Below are positions 1-19,300 of a stretch of 32,260 nt of DNA, one piece after another. Numbering within the stretch: position 1 is the stretch's first letter; every line of letters begins with the position of its first letter. The stretch is from Amphimedon queenslandica. Taxonomy: Eukaryota > Porifera > Demospongiae > Haplosclerida > Niphatidae. A program made the translations under genes and the position numbers. The notes below the pieces were generated by a model that was not told the DNA's origin, searched no databases, and worked only from the letters and a program-made list of their open reading frames with translations. Location of the stretch: contig NW_003546564.1 in assembly GCF_000090795.2 (NCBI RefSeq), forward strand, positions 35,146-67,405. The letters are read 5' to 3'.

Positions 1-57
1 GTTGTTCAGAATCCTACTTCATCTTGTTTTTTTAAATTTTTTATGTTCTTTATATAC

Positions 58-682
58 ATGTACTGATGCCATTATTTGTACAGTGAGACACACATTTCTA
101 CAGAAAAGGCTACTCATAATATTATTTTAGGAAACAGTGAAACACGGAAATTTTAAGTCTAAATATATGTATATATGTACTGATGCCATTATTTGTACAG
201 TGAGACACATATTTCTGCAGAAAAGGCTACTCATAATATTATTTTAGGAAACAGTGAAACACGGAAATTTTAAGTCTAAATATATGCACATATGTACTGA
301 TGCCATTATTTGTACAGTGAGACACATATTTCTGCAGAAAAGGCTACTCATAATATTATTGTAGGAAACAGTGAAACACGGAAATTTTAAGTCTAAATAT
401 ATGCACATATGTACTGATGCCATTATTTGTACAGTGAGACACATATTTCTGCAGAAAAGGCTACTCATAATATTATTTTAGGAAACAGTGAAACACGGAA
501 ATTTTAAGTCTAAATATATGCACATATGTACTGATGCCATTATTTGTACAGTGAGACACATATTTCTGCAGAAAAGGCTACTCATAATATTATTTTAGGA
601 AACAGTGAAACACGGAAATTTTAAGTCTAAATATATGCACATATGTACTGATGCCATTATTTGTACAGTGAGACACATATTT
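58..682. repeat. 117-bp tandem array, about 5.3 copies, in an upstream intron
   Basis: The word TACTGATGCCATTATTTG recurs at 61, 178, 295, 412, 529 and 646, exactly 117 bp apart each time. Copies differ by only a few bases, and the last stops after GAGACACATATTT near 682. The unit is a multiple of 3, so open frames run through it on both strands; I regard these as artefacts. The array lies in the intron just before the first visible CHD exon (773). Near-identity of the copies suggests recent amplification or homogenisation. No TIRs or coding capacity are seen. Confidence 0.93.
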
Positions 683-772
683 ATCAAACCAGATACAGTA
701 AATATACAGAATTTGAACAATTATACATGTACATGTGCACATGTCTTTATAATTATTTTTTCTAATCCTCAG

Positions 773-9132
<8,360 letters not shown>

Positions 9133-9773
9133 TTGAACAAAAGAATTGTATTCCTCTTATTTCCTCCTCTCCTCATCCTCTGTCTCCTCTATGTATGATT
9201 ATTATTAGTTTATTAAAAGAAAATCATTCACTTTCTCAAACACTATCACATACACAGTTTCAGCTATTGCTAATAAACTGAATGATGAGATGCATATGCT
9301 GTATAGGGGACATATTTCCCGAGGAAAATATTTCACGAAAATCACCTTTAAATCTATTCACAAGAAAAAATCTTTGCGTTTTTCTTCTAGTGACCATTAT
9401 TAGTATGGTAAAAAATAATTTTCACAGATAAAATTTTTCACAAATTTTTTAAAACTGTGAAATTAGCGAAATTAAATCCTCATGAAATATACCCCTATAC
9501 GGTATACATATACGTTATACATATATGTAGACTACATTTAGGTTAAAAATATGTGGAATTATTTCTTTGTGCGTTAATTTACTTATTACTTCTCACTATT
9601 CTAGTTAGATGATTCATTATGCACAAAATTAATAATAATAATAATATAACACAATTAGACAACTGAGAATGAGAGAGATCGAAAGAAAAGATAATAGTGA
9701 GAGAGAACAAACAAATATATAAACAACAATAATAATAATAATAACATGATTGCTGATAGATAAAGAGATAATA
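9133..9773. other. Convergent intergenic region between CHD and RhoGEF
   Basis: 641 bp separate the two stop codons, which face each other. The stretch is AT-rich with (AAT)n and TTATT runs. An AATAAA at 9272-9277 could be the CHD poly(A) signal, and TTTATT near 9209 could serve the opposite strand. It includes the MITE-like element 9301-9500. I see no ORF with coding character. Confidence 0.7.
9301..9500. mobile_element. MITE-like element 1 (200 bp, TIRs of about 25 bp)
   Basis: The left end GTATAGGGGACATATTTC and the reverse complement of the right end, GTATAGGGGTATATTTC, match over about 25 bp with few differences, and both continue into GAGGA. The interior is AT-rich, non-coding and itself partly self-complementary (TTTCAC/GTGAAA words). 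The ends resemble those of the element at 9972-10183, so both probably belong to one non-autonomous DNA-transposon family. Confidence 0.72.
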
Positions 9774-10330
9774 TTAACTGGTTGCATTAAAATGAGTCAG
9801 AAAGTCATCCGGATTGAAAGGGAGGGACAGGAGTCTATGCCTCTCCTTCAGATTACGAGCCCTCGTGTGAGCATTTTCAATCTCTGTTGTAAAATTAGAC
9901 GGGAACCAGCCCCACTGAAGATCACGCATTCTCTCCCCCTCATACCATCCTAGAGAACGAAACAGTGACTCACCGTATAGCAGGGTTTTTTGCGGATAAT
10001 AATTTTAGCGAATGGCCAATATCCAGAAGTTCGCAGGATTAATTTTCGCAATTTTCCACTATTCTGCCATCTTGTACCGTATTGAATTGATTGTCAAGGA
10101 ATTTAATTTTGCAAATCTTTAATCTTGAAAAATCTGCAAAATTCGCGACATTTGTTATCCTCGAAATAAACCCGCTATACGGTAAATTCTCATTCTTTAA
10201 ATTCTCTTTCTCTCTCAATTTTTACCGTCGGCCATCTTCCGATACACTTTAACAATGTCTCCTCTCATTAGCCCTAGCTCATCATGTTGCTTAGGAGTAT
10301 AGTCATACACTGCCTGAACTTGAGGACAAT
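9774..10330 (-). other. RhoGEF: C-terminal SH3 domain and tail
   Basis: Two exons join across the MITE-bearing intron 9950-10225: DCPQVQAVYDYTPKQHDELG and GDIVKVYRKMADGWYEGERM, then GWFPSNFTTEIENAHTRARN. The ALYDY-like motif, the DGW tryptophan and GWFP are intact, so proline-peptide binding should be preserved. The tail NLKERHRLLSLPFNPDDF ends in FNATS before the TAA at 9774-9776. Confidence 0.93.
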
Positions 10331-12672
10331 CTAAATAATAATAAAATAACAATAATAGCATTTTAAATAATAATTGTTGTTGTTATTATTATTACCCCAA
10401 GTTTCGTAAATCTTTTCGTCTTCTTTTTGTTTCTCTTTTGCCGGGTGGGTCAAGGCTTCCAGCCATCTTGTTTGATCCGTTCTACAAAAAAATTGAAGAT
10501 ACATAAATTTATCTTTCGAGCAATCTTTTCTCAATCTTTTGTTTTTTTTTCTTTTCCCTCACTTACTCATTCTGAGATATCATAATGTATTTCTCGGACT
10601 TTTGACACGAGTTCTCTAAAAATATCAACAAGAAGGCATGGTGCTCTTCCGCCATCGACACCGCCCACGTTGCCTTGGCAACGGTCTCCTGCTCTCCGAA
10701 GACGTGCTTTGGATAAGTGACGTTGGGAAGAACCTTCAGCTTGTCGATGGTCTCCAGGACGGCCTTGGAAGCGTAATCAAGTACTCGATAAGTGATAGCA
10801 TTAGTCTTTGGACTATGGGGCGAAAGATAGTTCTAATTAAAGGGATGGGAAAATATTACTTGGTCTTTTTCTTAGTGATGAGAACGTAGTCAGTAAAAGC
10901 AAATACATGTACAGGTATTCTTCGGATTTTTGGCTTTCCGAATAGTCGTTGCTCCACCTGTAGGATTGCCAGGGGACCTTTCCTTTCTAATTGTCTTGAG
11001 ACAGAGACCAACGGGAAAGGCTATAAGAGGGAGAATGTTCAAAATAAATAAATTTGGATGAATTTATGTCTTTACTTTCATTTTGAAGAACTCAAGCTGC
11101 TTGTGGATTAAGTGAAGCTCTTCGGTTCTTTCCATTTGTCTTGCACCATCATTACAGGCAGTCACTAACTAAATAACAAAAAACAATAATAATAATTATT
11201 ATTAATAAATTAATAACAATTAATGTAGAGCCTTTCCTTTTTTAATTTCTTAAAATGCTAATAACTCAAAAAACATTTGTCAGAAACAGCTCAAAATTTC
11301 TACAGAGCATAAGGACATCAATATGTATCAGAAAATGTAATAAAAAGTTGGGGTGATTTCGGAGCCATTTTTTGGAAAAAACCATGGGCTATAGCCTTGG
11401 GTATTTTTCAGAATTTTGGCATTTTCTTAAAATGGCCGTAACTTGAAAAATTGAAGTTGGAATCACCTCAAACTTGCTACACAGCATAAGTACATCAATA
11501 TGTATCAGAAAATGTAATAAAAATTTGGGGTGATTTCGGAGCCATTTTTTGGAAAAAACCATGGGCTATAGCCTTGGGTATTTTTCAGAATTTTGGCATT
11601 TTCTTAAAATGGCCGTAACTCGAAAAATATTTGTTGGAATTTGCTCAAACTTGCTACACAGCATAAGGACATCAATGTGTATCAAAAAATGTAATACAAA
11701 TTTGAGGTGATTTCGGAGCCAATTTTTGAAAAAACCATGGGCTATAGCCTTGGGTATTTTTCAGAATTTTGGCGTTTTCTTAAAATGGCCGTAACTTGAA
11801 AAATATTTGTCGGAATTTGCTCAAACTTGCTACACAGTATAAGGACATCAATATGTATCAAAAAATGTAATAAAAATTTGAGGTGATTTTGGAGCCAATT
11901 TTTGAAAAAAACCATGGGCTATAGCCTTGGGTATTTTTCAGAATTTTGGCATTTTCATAAAATGGCCGTAACTCGAAAAATACTTGTTGAAATTTGTTCA
12001 ACTTGCTACACAGCATAAGGACATCAATATCTATCAAAAAATGTAATAAAAATTTGAGGTGATTTCGGAGCCATTTTTTTGGAAAAAAACCATGGGCTAT
12101 AGCCTTGGGTATTTTTCAGAATTTTGGCATTTTCATAAAATGGCCGTAACTCGAAAAATACTTGTTGAAATTTGTTCAACTTGCTACACAGCATAAGGAC
12201 ATCAATATCTATCAAAAAATGTAATAAAAATTTGAGGTGATTTCGGAGCCATTTTTTTGGAAAAAAACCATAGGCTATAGCCTTGGGTATTTTTCAGAAT
12301 TTTAGCGTTTTCTTAAAATGGCCGTAACTCGAAAAATATTTGTCGGAATTTGCTCAAACTTGCTACATAGCATAAGGACATCAATTTGCAACAATGAAAA
12401 CATAATGTATATCAGATACAGATTCTCCACACCTTCTGAACAGCTCTTAATGATTTCTCTACTATAGGATGATTTGGATTATCCATAGGCGTCCTATTCA
12501 GTATTGCTAATATCAGTAGCGGCAGTCTCGTGATCCTTTGCATTGGTAGGAGGAGAAATGAGGTCATGGAGAGGTTCTGACATCTTTTATCAGCCTCCAA
12601 TCTCTTTAGGTAATCCTGGAACATCACATTAGTCTCACTAATAGAGGGAGAGGGAGGGAGAGAGAAAGAGGG

Positions 12673-12710
<38 letters not shown>

Positions 12711-13288
12711 GGAGAGAGAGAGATTGCACAATTGTATAAATGTGGTAGCTTACAGTAAACTGGTTAGTTCTCTCATTTGATACACTTGGTTTGTGCAATA
12801 AGGTACATAACAATTGAATTCACCTTCAGCCTAAGAAATAATAAAAATATGCATCCAACTAGTACAATGAAGGACCTCCTTACATATTTCACTATGATGT
12901 CGCATATGTTCTGACTAATGGCCGACTGTCTTTGCNNNNNNNNNNGATACTTCTCTAACGTCCCTAACATTAGAGAACATGACATGATGCTGTCTCTTAT
13001 CCAGTACCCTCCGTCCCTCGGGTAGGTTCGGGTTCATTCCAGGGTCCTCCATGAAATGCTCAATGAGGACGTTGAGACTCCTTAAGTAGGAGGCTTCCGA
13101 TGTGAGTACCTCGTACATAGCCTAGGAAGGAAGAGAGTGAGTGAGGGGATGAAGTATGTTAGTTAATGATTACTTCTTGTAGCTTCCTGTCCTGATCTGA
13201 TATCACTCCTAAAACGCCACTTCTGATCACCTAAGAATAAACAAAAGAAGAGATCAACTAACTTGTATTTCAATTATCTTGCATACTA

Positions 13289-13323
<35 letters not shown>

Positions 13324-16300
13324 TTCTTACCTCTGGTTGCTCACACCACAGTTTCCGATGATTGATTGACAGTTGGCGGGCAATCTCCAGCTGGTTGGAC
13401 CCTTTACCAGCAGCAGGGACTGTCTGAGACTTATCGGAAGGAAATGAAAGATTAGTGCTTGAGAAATCGGCATGATTGATATACTGATACAGTGGCTCTA
13501 AAATAAATAAATAAATAAAATTTTACACATGTGCACAAAAATTTTACCTTCTTCTGGGTCTTGTTTCGAAGATTCCTACAAAAATTCATAAATTAATAAT
13601 TAATTATTTTAAAATTAATAATACATAATGACAGGTGCTTACTCTCTTGAGTGGCATAGTGAGATTTTTCGGTAACTGTGGCAAACCAACAGCTGCAAAA
13701 AAAGAAAGAAAAAGAAGAGAGAGAGAGGGGGGGGGGAAGAGAGAGAGAGTGAGAGAAAGAGAGAGGGAGATTAGAATCACAATATTCTTTATATCCACAA
13801 ACTCATCTCACCATTTCTCAGTGAGAGGTCCTCTTCTTCCCCACTGGAGTAGCCAGGGTCAGTCAGTGAGGCTCGTGGTTGCTTCCTCTCATCCAGGGCA
13901 TCCATCGAGGACGTCCTCTGGATGGAACTACGACGTTGAGGCTCATCCCCAGTTCCTGTAACGACAATGGATACTTTTTGTGACTTGCTGTCAGAGTTAG
14001 CTCTTCGAACGGAAACAGGCGAGACCCCTAGACTGTTGGTGACACAGATACTGGCACTGAACCGCCTTGGGTCCTCTGAGCTAGTTGTAGAACCAGATCC
14101 TATAGAAATATTATAATAAGCGTGTGCTAGTAATGTCACTATTAATAATAACGTCACTATTAATAGTAACATTAATATTAATAATAGGTGATACTATTAA
14201 TAGTGACATTACAAAGATAACAATAGCATTATTATTAGTAGTAGTGTTACTATTAATAGTAACTAATAGTAGTGTTACTATTAATAGTAACTCACCTGAT
14301 GAGCTGGTTCTCACAAGTCCAGCCCTAGCCTTTGGAGAATCATGACGGTAACTGTCAGAGACCTCATAATGCTGCTCTATTGTCTTGAATGAAGAGGAGG
14401 CGGAGCTTGAGCGGGAGCGAAAGGGGGAGGGGCCAATATTAATCTCCTCGTATATATTAATCCTATTTGTGGGCGGAGTGAAGCGTGACGGAAGAGTAGG
14501 GGATGTCCTTATAAGGGAGGCTGGTATCTCTTTCCTTTTAAGGAGAGGAGAGCAAGACGGGGGAGAAGGCATGTGAGAGAGTAGGCTCTTCCTTTTCGGA
14601 ATTGGCTGAGTGGGAAGAGGAGGAGGGGCATCATCAAGAGATGGGAACGGCCCGACTGAAGTTGGAGTAGTTGGACCATCTCTTTCATCAACTGTAGTCA
14701 AAGCTACTGGTAAAGAAATAACCCTAGGGATGAGATTATCATCAGGAGCATAATTTCGAGGAGGCAAAGGAGGAGGAGTCTCAACATCGCTCGACTGGCT
14801 GGACTTTTTAATAGATGTATTTCCGATGGTAAAGGTTGGAGTTATGGACACGCCCTCATAGTGAGACTCGTTTGGCGATAAAGGAGCAGGAGAGGGCGGG
14901 CCGGTCTGAGAGGAGATGCTGGAAGAGCGATGAAGCGTGGGAACAAACTCCTCGTAGTTCTGAGCTTGATCTTTTGAATCGCTCAACTTTGGAGGCCGTG
15001 GGGGAGGTTTTTGACTTGGAGGTGTGGCCTTTTGAAGAGACGGTTTCTGTCCGACTGGAGTTGGCGGGGGAGCTCTTTGAGAGGGCAGAGTAGGAGGCGT
15101 GGCCTTTGGACTTATTGATTTGAAAGGAGGAGGAAGAGGAGGAGCTACAGAAGATTTGTTTGTTGGAGAAGAAACCTTTCGAACGACAGGAGGAGATTTG
15201 GGATCAGGAGGGGGAGAGAGGGTGGGAGGTTCAGGAGGAGGACGACGTGGGGTGGCCCTCCTTATTGAATGAGACTTTTCAAGAAGTTCCTTTGTTGCTG
15301 ACTCCTCCCCTTCTTTATCTGATGGAGCCTCTGACTTCTTATCTGTAGTAGGCACGGCTTTCTTTTCAACAGGTGGAGATTTTTTGTCCGTAGAAAGTTT
15401 GGAAATGAGAGGGTTTTTACGCTCAACAATTGGAGGTTTCTTATCAATAGGAGTAAGCGGAGGTTTTTTATTTGATGGAGTGGGCGGAGCCTTCTCAGTT
15501 GGAGTGGGCGGTACCTTTTTATCGGCAGTTGGTAAAACCTTCTTTTCTACTGGTGTAGGCGGAGACTTTCTTTCGACAGGAACGGGTGGAGATTTTGAGC
15601 CTAAATTATCTTTTGAGTCATTAATTATCACTGGCAGCGATATAGAGTTTTTAGTTAAAGTGGGCGTGGTCGATTTATCACCAGGCCCAGTTCTACTTGA
15701 AAAGGACGGTCTAGTTCTTTTGACTCCACCCACTGCTCCTCCCCCTCCGTTAGGTTTCACTTTATTTCCTAATAACTGAATATCGTCAGTTCCTTTTAAT
15801 TTTGCACCTGCCGAAGCTCCGCCCACATTTGATGATGCTACCGGAGATGACCTACCTGATGTGGGTGTGGTTTTAACTGCTGAAAGACGATTGGTCGAAC
15901 TAGTCGTCGTGGTAGTCGGTCTCTTTATACCTCTGGGAGGAACGGGTCTAGCAGGTTTGTTAGCTCCGCCCGCTTGCTTTGAAGCTCCGCCCACAGAACC
16001 ATCAGTTGATTTGGTCTCATCGGAATCATTGCTAGCAATTGATTTGGTATCAGACTTAGAATCAGCATCGTTACCTTTCAACGACTTCAAAGTATCATGT
16101 CCTTTACTAACAGTATTCGCAGTGCTAGTAGATGCTTTACTGGTACTTAGTTTATTGCCACTCCCACCAGAGGATCGGCCGCTGACCCCGCCCCCTTCAT
16201 TATGAGAGGAGGAGGAGTCACCACTAGTACAATCAGTCGAGCTCTTTGCTCTGCCACCAGATGCTACTGAACTTAATCTACTATTAACTACCTTGGGAGG

Positions 16301-19300
16301 TTTATCACCTTTCTTCTCTCCATTACCATTGGCCCCTCCTTCAGTGGGTGTGGTCTTAATAGGTGTGGTCTTAGTAGGCGTGGCCCTAGGAGGAGACGGT
16401 TGTTTGTTTGTCATTCCAGGTGGTTTGGGTCTTGGATTCGGTTTTGCAGAGAGTGCTGATTTCGCTGGTGGGTGTGGTCTTGGAGGTGGGACTCTAGCAG
16501 ACCCTGTCCCTTCATTATCAGGTTTTTTATTGGGTCCACCATCAAACTGGGATATCATCGCTAAGACTGAAGTTCTCTTTGATACAAAATTACCAGCTTT
16601 GACCGGGCGGGCACTCCCTTTAGCAGTGGGTGTGGCTTCAACTTTAGAAGGCGTGGCTTCGGCTTTGACGTCAGTCTGAGTCGCATCGACAGAAATAGCT
16701 TTACGAGAGAGCTTAGGGGAAGGGCGTGGTATGCTGGACGAGGACGGATCAGGAGGGGGACTTCCTTTTCTCCCTAGGCCCCTCTCTCCCTCGCTCATGT
16801 CAGAGGTTTCGCTTGAGAAAGGAGCGGTAGAAAGATCGGAGTCAAATTTCCTCCGACCTCCTCCGGCCCCGGTCCCCTTTTGACTGGAGAGGGACAGGGC
16901 TGAAGTTGACGTCATCTCAGTGTCGCTAGTCTGAGACTCATTATTGGACTCTTTGTCGAAAACCCTCGCCCCGCCCACCTGTCTCTTCCCGCCCAAATTT
17001 GGGCGTGTTTTGGTGACGGAATTAGCTCCAATTTGAGTACCTCTACCAGTTGTAGGCGTGGCCTTAGAAGCGACGGAAGAGGGAGGTCTATTAGTATAAG
17101 TTGTGGGAGAGGATCTAGATACGCTAGGGGGTGTGGTCTTGTGAACTATACGAGCAGACATTTCAGCTGTCTCCTCTTCCTCTTCTTCGACAACTAGCTT
17201 ATGAATGGGTGTGGCTAGGTTGCCGTTAGGAACAAGCTCCACCTCTTCTACGACGCCGAGTTCGTTATCGTCAGTCTCGCTCGAGCCGGGACCTAATTAT
17301 ATATAAATATACATGTAAACATGTAATTATATTTATTTACACGTTAATTAATTAGAAGTCAATTATAAGGACGTAAGAGTTTGCACAACAAATGATTAAG
17401 AGATAATAATTGGATACAAAATAATACCCCACCACACAAAAGTGCTCATACCAGCTCCATAAGAACTAATAAAGTTATACTATGTCATGTACGCAAAATG
17501 TAATACTAAAAATGCAGTGCTTGTAGCAATACGGTCACTTCAAGGGGGAAAAGTCTAAAATGGGTGGAGGGGGAAATGTGCCCCCCTCTGTCCCTTGGAT
17601 GTGATAATTTTGAAAGTGATGGACTTGGCAAGTCAACAATAAACAGAAGCTGATAATTATGAAATAACAAGAAATAACATTATTGGACTATAGGATAGAC
17701 AACATTGGACAAGGCTAGGGCTAACATGATAATATGATAAAAGAAAAGAAGATATGACTAATTTATTACACAAGAACTTGAGAAGTAAGGAAGAGATGAG
17801 GCAAGATTTAGGGAGATATATTGCTAAGATCATGTACATGTAGTTGAGAAATACATGTGTGCATTTATTTACTACAAATGTACAATAGTAGTCTGTTCCC
17901 CACACCTGTAGTTGTGGGCTGTTGCTATACACAATATGAGAATGAAATCATTCCCACACAGTTAATGAGGTCATACCAACTTATACTATACTTTACAACA
18001 ACAAGAGACAGAGAGTGGGAAGACATTTATAAACAAAGAGAGAGAGTGCTACACTCTTCTATTGTACACTATATTGAGTGAGGGTGGAGTGAGAGCATGT
18101 TGAGTGATATTAATGGCATGTTATTGTTTGTGTGTGTGTGGTATGTGAGCCTGTACCAGGTGTTGTAGTGGTCTCCTGTGTACTAATATCAGCAGAGGCA
18201 GGCACTGATGGCTTTGACTGTCTCTTATGTCTGGGCTTTGTACGGCCTTTCCTTGATGCAGTGGTCCTTCTCCTAGCAGGGAAGAGAGAGAAAAATAAAT
18301 AAAAAAGTAATAGATGAATTGAAGTGAATGAGGAAAAAGAGACAGTGAAGATTGATAAAAGAAAGATATAAAGGATATATTAGTAGAGTAATATAATACA
18401 ATACCTTGCTGATAGGGGAGTATTGGAAGGACTGGAGGGAGGACTAACAGCTGTTGATAAGATAGGAGCTATCCCTATACACAAGAGGGAGAGAAGGAGT
18501 AGTAATACAACAACGCAGTGTAGCAAATTATCAAACTATAAATCAGACTATATGAGTGCAAGGTTACAGCAAACAGAGAGAGGGGGGGGAGAATAAGGAA
18601 CAGCAAGCACTAAACACCTAGTCCTCAAAGAGTGACACAAACGGTTAGAAGACTAATAATTATAAACTACGAACAGTGAGAATACACTAACACTAGCTCA
18701 CTGAGAGAAAGAAGGGGAAACACATACAAGTCTTTTTTCAGCCACAATGACACAAACTTGTGCATGCAGGCATGGATCATACAGTATAATACAATAGAAT
18801 ATGATGGGGCCTTATGGGCATAAAAATCATTTCATATATTAGAATTAACAGTTAGAGTATGAACAAGTATTGAACAGGCATGCTACATAACCGCTTGTAG
18901 GCTAACAGTAACCTCAATACACCATCCACTTACTCCAATGAATACTACACTCATATCTACATAAAATGGACTGCATTCAAAATATAGCAGCTGGACTATA
19001 CTTGCAGAGAGATGGGAGAGACTTTAGATAGAACAAAGGAACAGGTACATGTACATTTATTGTATTGTACTACATAAAGATTGTATATTTATTGTAGAGA
19101 TATGGTACCTTTAACAGTCTTAATGATAGAGGACATCTTTAGAAAGGAAAAGAGACATAGGATATAGAAAGTACAAGCAAACTATTGATGGTTTGATATA
19201 CAGAGAGAAACTAGTTAATGGCAACATCCTGCATGGGTCACAGCCTATAATAACATGCCTAGACATGGCTGCATGTATAGTTTACAGGGTTATACAGAGG

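Larger units (their letters stand above)
11076..13230 (-). other. RhoGEF: DH (Dbl homology) catalytic domain
   Basis: Exons 13174-13230 (VIRSGVLGVISDQDRKLQE), 12884-13121 (AMYEVLTSEASYLRSLNVLI), 12754-12830 (NCYVPYCTNQVYQMRELTSL), 12433-12637 (SFLLLPMQRITRLPLL, the diagnostic CR3 block) and 11076-11168 (LVTACNDGARQMERTEEL). Conserved regions CR1, CR2 and CR3 are visible. The 1,264-bp intron 11169-12432 is filled by the 177-bp repeat array. The only damage is the run of N. Confidence 0.92.

Noticed and set aside
244..468. Open frames on the minus strand through the 117-bp array
   Set aside because: The unit length is a multiple of 3, so any stop-free frame repeats; the peptide is simply the repeat translated, with no start context.
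10806..10835. Acceptor TAATTAG upstream of the PH exon (exon start near 10834)
   Set aside because: Using it puts the exon out of frame with the preceding one; the acceptor CCCATAG (exon start 10812) gives TNPKTNAITYRV in frame.
12024..12215. ORF inside the 177-bp array (minus strand)
   Set aside because: It is repeat sequence lying in a RhoGEF intron; neighbouring copies have stops or shifts at the same place.
15384..16679. Long plus-strand ORFs opposite the RhoGEF Pro-rich exon (131, 114 and 128 codons)
   Set aside because: They are antisense shadows of a GC- and Pro-rich exon; low-complexity Gly/Val/Leu products without start context or splice support.
14111..17242. A 1,043-codon single-exon protein starting at 17242 and ending at 14111
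   Set aside because: Its start is a GTG, the frame is open upstream to an acceptor at 17292, and its end reads through an intron (14100-14295) that has good splice sites. It is one exon of the RhoGEF.
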